12,342 nucleotides of DNA from Pseudomonadota bacterium (lineage in GTDB: Bacteria > Pseudomonadota > Gammaproteobacteria > Burkholderiales > Burkholderiaceae_D), in contig JAEXJM010000050.1 in the NCBI GenBank assembly GCA_023449275.1, positions 1 to 12,342 on the forward strand, given 5' to 3'. Numbering within the stretch: the first letter of the stretch is position 1; every line of letters begins with the position of its first letter. This document shows positions 1 to 6,531 of the stretch, piece after piece. The position numbers and the translations under genes were made by a program. The notes under the pieces are model-generated. The model saw only the letters and a program-made list of their open reading frames with translations. It was not told the DNA's origin and ran no database searches.

Positions 1-137
1 ACCAGAAACGGGATACGGACAAGGCGGCCCAATGGGCAGACAAGGCATGGGAAACCCGACAGAAAACCGGCAAGAAAAACCCGCGAACGCTGCGCCGCTT
101 ACGCTTTTTGGGCGTCAATATCGATGACCCGGACTGA
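1..137 (+). CDS. C-terminal end of a probable Sel1-repeat protein (5' end outside window)
   Basis: An open frame enters from the left edge (first full codon at 3) and stops at TGA 135-137, giving 44 residues ending NIDDPD. It is basic and helical-looking, with a segment reading KAAQWADKAWETRQKTG. That resembles the last helix of a Sel1/TPR-like repeat (pattern A..WA.KA). It also lines up loosely with an internal stretch of the Sel1 lipoprotein at 2728-3810: both have WA, then TR, then G, then RR and LG in the same order. Sel1 repeats are alpha-hairpin solenoids used for protein-protein contacts. The assignment to this family is inference from a short fragment; the reading frame itself is well supported by composition and a clean stop. 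No terminator with a T-run follows. Confidence 0.5.
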   Translation, partial: QKRDTDKAAQWADKAWETRQKTGKKNPRTLRRLRFLGVNIDDPD

Positions 138-328
138 ATCGGGCCGACTGGAATACCGGAGAAAGCCGGAAAATACCGCTTGCGACTCACCGGACAGGCA
201 GCTCGCCATGACCGACAAAAAGGCGCTTTTCTGCCATGCCCGTGGCTGACCGATGGGTAACCTGTACAAACAGGGAATCGGGGCACACGGCGCCTTGTTT
301 GGCTTTTCCTTCCGGAAAAAGCATGACG

Positions 329-342
329 CGATACCGGTATCG
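329..342. repeat. 14-base perfect palindrome CGATACCGGTATCG
   Basis: The sequence equals its own reverse complement over 14 bases. Its 10-base core ATACCGGTAT occurs once more in the window, at 11486-11495, also between genes. It could be a protein-binding operator or coincidence; no promoter elements were found beside it. Confidence 0.5.
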
Positions 343-460
343 GGAACCGGGCAAGCAAACTGTCAGGTTGCCGGTCATGACGTTTCAAGGCATCTCAAAA
401 CGTTTTCACCATCATTCGGTGTCTTTACGGCCTGCCTCTTATCGCAACGGTATGCCGGTG

Positions 461-479
461 CCCGACAAATGCCGTCGGG
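461..479 (-). terminator. Weak hairpin downstream of the EamA gene
   Basis: CCCGAC and GTCGGG form a 6-bp stem around a 7-base loop, 15 bases beyond the EamA stop codon. There is no T-run on either side, so it would be at best a weak or Rho-assisted end. Confidence 0.2.
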
Positions 480-493
480 ATGGGCCTGTCAGC

Positions 494-1393
494 TCAAGCC
501 TGCTTTTTCGCCACCGGACGTCTTTCCGCCAGATAGACCCCCGCCAGAATCAGTGCGCATCCGCCCAGCGTCATGACTGTAACGGGTTCATCCAGCAAAG
601 ACCACGAGGTCAGCATGGCGACCAGCGGGATGATGTAAATATAGTTCGTCGCGTGTATCGCCCCCAGTTCCTTTACGGCGATGTTCCACATGATGAAGCA
701 GAGCATCGAGGCGATCAGGGACAGGAAAAGCAGGTTCATCCAGACGAGCGGCTGAACCAGTATCGCCGTATCCCAATGCAGCGGCTCGAAGGCCATGAAC
801 GGCAGGACGGTGATGACGCCGTAAAAAAAGACCTTGCGGGTGATGAAGAGTGTCGGGTAGCGCGTGTCGAGCCGTTTCAGTATCAGGCAGTAAAACGCCC
901 ATGACAGGGCTGCCGCAACGGTCAGCAAATCGCCTGCCGGGGACAGCTTCAGCACGAAATGCCCGTTGAAAACGACCAGTGCCACGCCGGCCAGCGCCAT
1001 GATCGATCCGATGATCAGGGTACGCCGCCATTTTTCGTTCCGGTAAAACAGGACGACCAGAAATGCGGTCAACAAGGGGGAAATACAGACGATCAGCGAC
1101 ACATTGGACGCCAGTGTCAGGCCCAAAGCCGTGTTTTCCGTGACGAAGTACAGCGCCCCGCCGCAAAAACCGGCCGCCACCATCCACAGCTCGTCCCTGA
1201 CGCTGTCGGCAAACAGGCGTTTGGGCGCCATGAAACAGATGCACAGGTACGCCAGCACGAACCGGTAAACGAAAATATCGACCGGGGACAGGCCATGCTG
1301 GATCAGTACCTTCGTCGAAACGAAGGTCGTTCCCCAGATGGATACGGTCACCAGCGCCATCAGGTGATACCAGATGATGTGTTTGGAAGTCAT
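494..1393 (-). CDS. EamA/DMT-family transporter (drug/metabolite exporter type)
   Basis: The 299-aa protein is almost entirely hydrophobic, with about ten predicted membrane spans in two halves, as in the two-EamA-repeat family of the drug/metabolite transporter superfamily. The first span carries the usual WGTTFVSTK-type segment (about residues 20-28). The second half opens with GDLLTVAAALSWAFYCLILKR (about 154-174), the characteristic start of the second EamA domain. It ends in a basic tail (ERRPVAKKQA). It would sit in the inner membrane and move small metabolites or amino acids outward; the substrate cannot be read from sequence. The start at 1393 gives a normal family length; a GGA lies 5 bases upstream, and a TAGAAT hexamer at 1467-1472 could be a -10 box, though no -35 partner is seen. 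It stands alone, converging with the + strand fragment to its left. Confidence 0.9.
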   Translation of the reverse strand: MTSKHIIWYHLMALVTVSIWGTTFVSTKVLIQHGLSPVDIFVYRFVLAYLCICFMAPKRLFADSVRDELWMVAAGFCGGALYFVTENTALGLTLASNVSLIVCISPLLTAFLVVLFYRNEKWRRTLIIGSIMALAGVALVVFNGHFVLKLSPAGDLLTVAAALSWAFYCLILKRLDTRYPTLFITRKVFFYGVITVLPFMAFEPLHWDTAILVQPLVWMNLLFLSLIASMLCFIMWNIAVKELGAIHATNYIYIIPLVAMLTSWSLLDEPVTVMTLGGCALILAGVYLAERRPVAKKQA

Positions 1394-1562
1394 ATATGTC
1401 CATGAAAGACCGGAAGCTGTCCGGCAGGCCCATTCGTTGCCGCTTTGCGGACGAACGAAAGAAAGGATTCTACCCGATTTTGCCTCCCGACCGGACGGGA
1501 TCAGGCTTCCCCGCCCGTTTTCATTCCGTTTTCCCGTGATTCACGGCAGGACGACTGTCAGG

Positions 1563-1597
1563 CATATGACGGATATTGCCGGATAACACGTCATATG
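1563..1597. repeat. 8-bp inverted repeat CATATGAC-N19-GTCATATG
   Basis: Two perfect 8-base arms are separated by 19 bases. The arms are 27 bases apart start to start, which is not an exact multiple of the helical repeat. It lies roughly 170 bases upstream of the EamA start. It could be an operator for a dimeric regulator or a cruciform; neither is proven. Confidence 0.35.
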
Positions 1598-1700
1598 GAC
1601 GCTTAAGGCAGGGAAATATGCCGGTCAGCGTCTTTTATACGGGCGATTGTGATCAGCAAACCTGAAAAACCGCACACGGGCAGGAAAAAACACGATTGCC

Positions 1701-2063
1701 GTGCCGGACATGGCCAACCTGAACATTCCGGAGGTCTTGCCAAACGAGGCGGAAGCAAACAGCGGGATACTCGCTGCCGATGTGCCTCTTTTCATGCCCC
1801 TGATTGCCGATCACGTCCGGCAACGGAAAGAAGATGGTGTGATCCGACCATGCCCGATACAGGCTGATCCGGAAAAAATCAGGCGGTACCCGGCCGTTTC
1901 CCGTCACATTTCCCCGCCCACACACGACGATGAACCTGCCCGGCCAGTCAGGAAAGCGATTCAGGACATCGACGACGTCCTAAAATGGCATTCCATCGGC
2001 GGGATCCGTGATTTTTTCGTGATTGTTTTTGACAGTCGCCGTCCGGGACTGGAAAGCCTGTAG
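1701..2063 (+). CDS. Doubtful hypothetical protein, possible gene remnant
   Basis: An open frame of up to 120 codons (GTG 1701, or ATG 1710) ends at TAG 2061-2063. The product starts with a moderately hydrophobic acidic stretch containing NIPEVLPNEAEAN and ends FDSRRPGLESL. I recognise no family. There is no Shine-Dalgarno ahead of either start, and an overlapping 90-codon frame exists on the other strand, so this could be chance in GC-rich DNA or the residue of a decayed gene. Listed only because it is the longest open frame in an otherwise unexplained stretch. Confidence 0.15.
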   Translation: MPDMANLNIPEVLPNEAEANSGILAADVPLFMPLIADHVRQRKEDGVIRPCPIQADPEKIRRYPAVSRHISPPTHDDEPARPVRKAIQDIDDVLKWHSIGGIRDFFVIVFDSRRPGLESL

Positions 2064-2247
2064 TCGTTTCGTTTTCGGAAAACGTCCGGCCATCAGGGGC
2101 ATTTCCGACATGCCAGGCCTGTTCGTTCTGGATGGGATGAAACTCACGACCGCCCTGTTACCGGTACCGGAGCCGCCTCTACAGGAGAAGCGTTTTACTT
2201 CAATGGCGCGATGGTGCAGAATATCCGGCTGTTCCCATTACCCGCTT

Positions 2248-2664
2248 ATGGATATCGTCATGCCCATTCAGTACTTCGACAACCGGAAAATCACGGCCGA
2301 ACAGGCCATTGCCCTTTACAGGAGAACCAGTCTTGGCGAACGGCGTCCCGTCGACAGCCCCGAATCCTTCGAACTGATGTTGAAACATGCCAATCTGATC
2401 ATCACGGCATGGGATGGCGACCGGCTGGTGGGTATTGCCCGCAGCTTCACCGATTACGTTTACGTCGCTTATCTGTCCGACCTGGCCGTCGATGAAAGCT
2501 ACCAGAAACAGGGGATCGGCAAGCGGCTTATCCGGGAAACGCAAGAGCGTCTCGGGCCGAAAAGCAAAATCGTTTTGATCGCCGCCCCGCAAGCCACCGA
2601 ATATTATGGCCCGGTCGGTTTCGAGAAGCATCCGAGTGCCTGGACGCTGGGCAAAAAGCCCTGA
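2248..2664 (+). CDS. GNAT-family N-acetyltransferase
   Basis: The product of about 138 aa has the compact size of single-domain GNAT enzymes, which transfer acetyl from acetyl-CoA to an amine of a small molecule or protein. Motif A is clear: LSDLAVDESYQKQGIGKRLI, where Q-K-Q-G-I-G is the Q/R-x-x-G-x-G/A pyrophosphate-binding loop. It is preceded by the central strand AWDGDRLVGIARS and followed by the ATEYYGPVGFEKH segment typical of motif B (Tyr and the GF turn). The start is uncertain. ATG 2248 (chosen) and ATG 2260 fit family length but lack a good ribosome site. ATG 2203 has AGGAG at 2183-2187, but 15 bases away, and would add a non-conserved tail. The frame stays open back to 2023. It converges on the Sel1 lipoprotein gene. 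The substrate is unknown. Confidence 0.85.
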   Translation: MDIVMPIQYFDNRKITAEQAIALYRRTSLGERRPVDSPESFELMLKHANLIITAWDGDRLVGIARSFTDYVYVAYLSDLAVDESYQKQGIGKRLIRETQERLGPKSKIVLIAAPQATEYYGPVGFEKHPSAWTLGKKP

Positions 2665-2670
2665 GGCGAA

Positions 2671-2694
2671 CCGCCTGCACACCCCGTCAGGCGG
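2671..2694. terminator. Hairpin between convergent GNAT and Sel1 genes
   Basis: CCGCCTG and CAGGCGG form a perfect 7-bp stem with a 10-base loop, in the 63-base gap between two converging stop codons. No T-run follows on either strand, so intrinsic termination would be weak. Position is the main support. Confidence 0.3.
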
Positions 2695-2727
2695 CACAGA
2701 CAGCCGACACATCGGAAGGCGGACACA

Positions 2728-3810
2728 TCAAAAAGCCGCCTGCAACTCTTTCAGTTTCAATACGGCCGGTTCATTGCCTGAAGCGGCGGCCTTTTTGTAC
2801 AGGGTGATGGCTTTTTTCATGTCGCGCCTGCCCGGATAACCGAGTTCACACAGGAAACCGAGGCCGTAAAGCATGTCCGGATCATTCGTGGCAAAAGCCG
2901 TATCGAACCAGCGTTTGATCCGCTCATGCGTCCGTTCGGTTTCGGGCCATTCGCCCAGATCGTCGAAAAAGCGCCTGAACAATGCCCCCGTCCCGCGCGA
3001 ACGGGTCTGGTTTTCCAGCCGTGCCGCCCAGCTTCGTGCTTCTTCAATACGGGCAGGAGTGTCCCCCAGATAATATAAAACCATCGTCACCAATGCCGGT
3101 TCATACCCCTTTTCCGCCGCTTTTCCGATCCATTCGACCGCTTCGGCAGGATCGGCGGCAACGCCATTGCCGGACAGATACGACATCCCGACCCGATACC
3201 AGGCGCGAACGTCGCCTCCATCCGCCAGTTTCATCAGCCACCGGAACGCCTCCTGCTTGTGCTGCCGGATGCCGATGCCCTGATCGAACATCTCGTAAAG
3301 CCGCCATTGGGCATCGATGTGCCCCTCCCGGGCGGCCTTTTCAAACAGGTCATGCGCATGATGCGGGTCTTTCCCGCCGCCGATTCCTTTCAGGTTGGCG
3401 ATCCCCAGATAGTAAAGGGCGTCCGGATCGTCCGATAAGGCCGCCTGCCGGAACCAGAACCGTGCCTGCCGCTCGTTCCTGGCCACGCCAAGCCCCTTGT
3501 AATACATGACCGCCAGCCGTTTTTGCGCCTTCACGTCGCCCCGTTTCGCCGACTGCATGCAGTACTGGAACGCCAGCCGGTCGTTTTCCACGACTCCCAG
3601 ACCGTCCTCATACATCCGGCACAGGCCGAACAGGGCATGTGCATCCCCCTTTTTGGCCTGTCGGCGGTAAACGGACAAGGCCCTGTCATAATCCCCTTTC
3701 GCCAGATGCATATCCCCTTCAGACAGTTTTTCTCCGCCGTTTTTCTCACAGGCCGACAGGGAAAGCAGCATGAGCAGGACAAGCGGCAGGAACAATAATC
3801 GTTTCGGCAT
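2728..3810 (-). CDS. Sel1-repeat lipoprotein
   Basis: The 360-aa protein starts at ATG 3810 with a lipoprotein signal: MPKR, a Leu-rich core, then the lipobox L-S-A-C with Cys at about residue 21. Glu rather than Asp follows the Cys, which favours transfer to the outer membrane. The frame is open 32 codons further upstream to 3906, but that extension lacks signal features and holds the likely promoter, so it is left out. The mature part is a run of roughly eight Sel1/TPR-like alpha-hairpins (for example DGLGVVENDRLAFQYCMQSA and GNGVAADPAEAVEWIGKAAE), with a less regular segment near residues 245-300. Sel1 solenoids act as protein-binding adaptors, often at the envelope; the partner is unknown. 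GC is typical of the flanking host DNA, unlike the neighbouring Sel1 gene at 4113-5099. No good Shine-Dalgarno is visible. Confidence 0.85.
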   Translation of the reverse strand: MPKRLLFLPLVLLMLLSLSACEKNGGEKLSEGDMHLAKGDYDRALSVYRRQAKKGDAHALFGLCRMYEDGLGVVENDRLAFQYCMQSAKRGDVKAQKRLAVMYYKGLGVARNERQARFWFRQAALSDDPDALYYLGIANLKGIGGGKDPHHAHDLFEKAAREGHIDAQWRLYEMFDQGIGIRQHKQEAFRWLMKLADGGDVRAWYRVGMSYLSGNGVAADPAEAVEWIGKAAEKGYEPALVTMVLYYLGDTPARIEEARSWAARLENQTRSRGTGALFRRFFDDLGEWPETERTHERIKRWFDTAFATNDPDMLYGLGFLCELGYPGRRDMKKAITLYKKAAASGNEPAVLKLKELQAAF

Positions 3811-3861
3811 GTAACACAGTTTTCCGGATAAAACCGGCTTTGGCAATCGATCGGAAAAAGC

Positions 3862-3893
3862 ATTATATAAACCAAAATCCGGAAATATGGCAA
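3862..3893 (-). promoter_or_regulatory. Putative sigma-70 promoter for the Sel1 lipoprotein gene
   Basis: Read on the minus strand, TTGCCA (3888-3893, 5/6 match to TTGACA) is followed after 18 bases by TATATA (3864-3869). An overlapping perfect TATAAT lies at 3862-3867, with a 20-base spacing. The local AT-richness and the place, about 50 bases before ATG 3810, fit a promoter and argue for the shorter start. Confidence 0.45.
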
Positions 3894-4087
3894 TAGCCAC
3901 CATCAAATCGGTTCATCGGGTATTTCCTGTTTTTTGTCATGACAGAAAACGAATACGCTTGCCCTCTTTCCCGTCATTTTCAACAGGTACACCACCACAA
4001 ACGACCCATATAAGAAACCGGTCACCGGAATCACCCATCATGAACACCAGAAGAAAACCGAAGCGGCAAATCCGTCAAAAGACAGGT

Positions 4088-4106
4088 CAGGAAAATCCTG
4101 TTTTTT
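4088..4106 (+). terminator. Small hairpin with T-run after the AT-rich Sel1 gene
   Basis: CAGGA-AAA-TCCTG (4088-4100) is followed on + by TTTTTT. By orientation it would stop + strand transcripts, yet no + gene ends here. On the minus strand, just past the Sel1 stop at 4113, an alternative 5-bp stem (ACAGG/CCTGT) is followed by CTTTT. It may be a short bidirectional terminator. Confidence 0.3.
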
Positions 4107-4112
4107 ATCGGA

Positions 4113-5099
4113 TCATTCCGAAAGATTTCCTTTTTCAAATGCCTTCACTTTTTCCATTGCTTCCTTGCTTCCCTGATCCGCCGCCAGTTTATAGTACCGG
4201 AACGCTTTCTTCATGTCTTTATCGACGCCTTTGCCTTCTTCATATATTTGAGCGAGTCGAAAGCTTGCCAGAGGCATTCCATTTTCGGATGCCTGTTTGT
4301 AGAGTACAATTGCTTTGCCTGTTTTTTTACCGGTATGCTCGTAAATGATGCCAAGAAAATATTTACCTCCTTCATTTCCTTGTTCTGCTGATTTTTCTGC
4401 CCAATATTGTGCTTTTTCAATGCTTTTTGGAACACCAAGTCCTTCATAATATTGAGAAGCAAGCATGGCTTGTGAATGGGCATCTCCCAAAACTGCCGCT
4501 TTTTCAAACCATTTTGCCGATTCAGCTGGATCACCTTGCACACCCAATCCTTTAAACAGCATATTTCCAAGAAGAAAATAGGCGTATTTACTTTCTTTTT
4601 TATTTTCTCTTGTCCCCTTTTTCAACCATATAAAGGATTGTTTATAATCTTTAGGCGTTCCTTCTCCAAAATAGTAACATAAACCCAATTTTATCTGGGA
4701 ATCCGTATTTCCTGATTCTGCCGATTTTTCATAAAGATCAAAGGCTTTCTTTCTATCTTTTTCCAATCCCAAATTACCATAAAAATATGCCTGTGCAATA
4801 GAATATTGAGCGTCGCCATTATCCTGTCTGGCCGATTTTCGATACCAGATCAGGGCTTCGTTTTCATCTTTTTCGAGTATATTGCCGTCTGCATAGAGTT
4901 TTCCAAGATAAAATTGTGCCTGTGCATTTCCATTGTTCGCGTCTGCTTTTAATAATGGCATTGCTTTTTCGTATTGCTTATTTTTGTAAAGATGAATACT
5001 TTCAGGTTCTGTATTTTGACAGCCTGCCAAAATAAATGACATCAAACTATACAATAGGCACTTGATCAATATCGGTTTACTCTGAATCTTCATTTTCAT
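4113..5099 (-). CDS. AT-rich Sel1-repeat lipoprotein
   Basis: The 328-aa protein has a lipoprotein signal: a basic start, a hydrophobic stretch, and the lipobox L-A-G-C with Cys at residue 27; Gln-Asn follow, which suits outer-membrane sorting. The rest is about seven Sel1 repeats, more regular than in the gene at 2728-3810 (for example GLGVPKSIEKAQYWAEKSAE and GKGVDKDMKKAFRYYKLAAD). It probably works as an envelope protein-binding solenoid. The DNA is far more AT-rich than anything else in the window and Lys, Asn and Ile codons are common, a sign of recent transfer. It begins 74 bases after the stop of the phage 431-aa gene (26 after that gene's possible frameshifted stop). TTGATA and TAAAAG 17 bases apart just before the ATG could be a promoter, but would give an almost leaderless mRNA. 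A second ATG lies two codons on. It could be prophage cargo or a separate island. Confidence 0.85.
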   Translation of the reverse strand: MKMKIQSKPILIKCLLYSLMSFILAGCQNTEPESIHLYKNKQYEKAMPLLKADANNGNAQAQFYLGKLYADGNILEKDENEALIWYRKSARQDNGDAQYSIAQAYFYGNLGLEKDRKKAFDLYEKSAESGNTDSQIKLGLCYYFGEGTPKDYKQSFIWLKKGTRENKKESKYAYFLLGNMLFKGLGVQGDPAESAKWFEKAAVLGDAHSQAMLASQYYEGLGVPKSIEKAQYWAEKSAEQGNEGGKYFLGIIYEHTGKKTGKAIVLYKQASENGMPLASFRLAQIYEEGKGVDKDMKKAFRYYKLAADQGSKEAMEKVKAFEKGNLSE

Positions 5100-5173
5100 C
5101 TTTTAAAGAAACTTTTACCGATTATCAATTATTTTCATCCTTTTTAAAACCCTCTCCTATTTTCTTGCTTCCT

Positions 5174-6469
5174 CTATCCAAGACATAATCCTGAAAAGTC
5201 CGGGTCCCAAATTTTTCCGTTCCATCCCGGGTCGGCTACCCGAAATCTCGCTTCTTCCTCGCTTTTGCCTTCCCTTTTCGCCTGTTCATATTCCGGATAG
5301 TCCCACATTTCTCTTTCCGGTTTCGCCATCCATTTGTCCATTTCCCGGTCGTATCGCCCGGTGTATTCATCTACTGCACCGATTACTGTCGAATAAAACA
5401 GTTCGTATTCCGGCCCCATTGTGCCGACCATGGCTCCCGCCAGCAACATGCCCGGGATGTTTTCGACAAAGGTCGCCGCTTCTCTGACTCCCATGTATCC
5501 CGGGTTTTCGATATCTGCCTGCCGATAGTCCTGGCTCAGGGATTTTTCATGTTCCTGTGCCTTCGCTTTCAGCGCTTTTTTCTGTTTGTAGATTTTGTAC
5601 TGGATGTCTGCCGAAGGAGGGATGAAGGCTTTCCGTTTCTGGTTTAACATGGGATACAGGTTCCAGGGACTGGCAATCATGTTATAAGGGTTTTTCATAT
5701 GGTCTTCTATGAGGGCTACTCCGGAAAGGATGTTGTTCCCCATGTTGTATGTCCCTTGTGCCCCTTTGTGGTAGATGTCTCTCAAACCCTGTCCAAATTC
5801 CGGGTTGTCCCGTTCCTGAATGCTTTTTCCCCAATCCTCCTGCATGGCATTGTCGCTTTTGCTTTTCATGTCAAGGTAGTTCCCGAAAACACTGTCGTGT
5901 CTTTCTCCTTCTGCCGGTATGCCGTGTACAAAGCGGTTTTCACGCTCGTTTTCCTGCATGAATTGCCCCGGAAAGTCTGTCAGTTTTCTGATGTTCCGTT
6001 CCGATTCGATTTGCGCCTGACGGTATGGTTCCCGGTTCCGGATGGTGAAGCCTTCATTGGCAGCGGTTTCTTCGGGTTTCCGTTTTTCGTCCGGATAGTT
6101 TTCTTTCAATGGCTGGATGGGCGAGAGGGGACAAGCTTCGTTCGCCACGCCGGTTTTCAGACTGTTTGTATCGTCCCGGCGGATGTCATGGCTGCCGCGT
6201 TCCGGTTGCGGATCAGGCAGGATATCCGGCATGGCGCCGGATGGAGGCGTTTTCGGGACGGGTTCGGTTTTCGGCAAGGGGGTGGCCGTTTCTTCAATGG
6301 GCCGGTCAATGGTATGGTTCTGCCGGATGAGGTCTTGTGCCATGCCGTGGGGGCCGGTGGGCTGTTCCGTGAAGCCGGACAGGTTGCCGTTGCGGTTTTT
6401 TTTGCCGATGTCGTTTGCGGGAAGGCTGAATGGTTCGTTATCCCGATTATCCCAAATGTTGTCTGTCAT
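5174..6469 (-). CDS. Phage protein, possible N-terminal part of an internal virion protein
   Basis: The 431-aa product starts at ATG 6469 behind GAAAGGA (6476-6482), seven bases... spacing typical of this block, and lies 62 bases after the large terminase gene. Residues 1 to about 130 are polar, Pro- and Glu-rich and probably disordered; the middle is helical and charged. A hydrophobic Gly/Ala-rich stretch (about 333-349, VENIPGMLLAGAMVG) could contact or cross a membrane, followed by EYTGRYDREMDKWM and an EEARFRVADPGW segment. A Gly-rich hydrophobic segment beside DEYTGRY-like sequence recalls internal/ejection proteins of podovirus-like phages, so this may be a short or truncated member; no enzyme motif is seen. 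The last six residues (SGLCLG) look foreign. Skipping one base in the run at 5194-5197 gives 22 other residues ending at TGA 5125-5127. I do not firmly recognise the family. Confidence 0.7.
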   Translation of the reverse strand: MTDNIWDNRDNEPFSLPANDIGKKNRNGNLSGFTEQPTGPHGMAQDLIRQNHTIDRPIEETATPLPKTEPVPKTPPSGAMPDILPDPQPERGSHDIRRDDTNSLKTGVANEACPLSPIQPLKENYPDEKRKPEETAANEGFTIRNREPYRQAQIESERNIRKLTDFPGQFMQENERENRFVHGIPAEGERHDSVFGNYLDMKSKSDNAMQEDWGKSIQERDNPEFGQGLRDIYHKGAQGTYNMGNNILSGVALIEDHMKNPYNMIASPWNLYPMLNQKRKAFIPPSADIQYKIYKQKKALKAKAQEHEKSLSQDYRQADIENPGYMGVREAATFVENIPGMLLAGAMVGTMGPEYELFYSTVIGAVDEYTGRYDREMDKWMAKPEREMWDYPEYEQAKREGKSEEEARFRVADPGWNGKIWDPDFSGLCLG

Positions 6470-6489
6470 GTGGTTTCCTTTCTTTTGCC

Positions 6490-6517
6490 GGCCCTGTGCC
6501 GGTTCCGGTGCAGGGCC
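6490..6517. repeat. Strong hairpin between terL and the 431-aa gene
   Basis: GGCCCTG (6490-6496) pairs with CAGGGCC (6511-6517), and the inner TGCCGG/CCGGTG continues the stem with two G-U pairs and a 2-base loop. No T-run follows on the minus strand (A-rich instead), so it is more likely an mRNA-stability or processing structure than an intrinsic terminator. Confidence 0.5.
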
Positions 6518-6531
6518 GATCTGTCGGGGGA

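Larger units (their letters stand above)
138..493. other. Intergenic stretch, no gene recognised
   Basis: These 356 bases separate the + strand Sel1-like fragment from the converging EamA gene. Open frames exist on both strands, but none has a ribosome site or a recognisable product. The stretch holds a 14-base palindrome (329-342), an imperfect hairpin near 301-322 and a small hairpin at 461-479, listed separately where useful. Confidence 0.5.
1394..2247. other. Long stretch without a convincing gene
   Basis: About 850 bases lie between the divergent EamA gene and the GNAT gene. The only notable contents are an inverted repeat at 1563-1597 and a 120-codon + strand frame at 1701-2063 of doubtful reality. 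A perfect TTGACA at 2029-2034 has no -10 at the proper distance. No RNA gene or IS end was seen. The region may be decayed coding sequence. Confidence 0.4.

Noticed and set aside
2029..2034. Perfect TTGACA as a promoter for the GNAT gene
   Set aside because: No -10-like hexamer occurs 15-19 bases downstream.
3811..3906. N-terminal extension of the Sel1 lipoprotein to ATG 3906
   Set aside because: It would bury the lipoprotein signal 32 residues inside the protein and overlaps the likely promoter.
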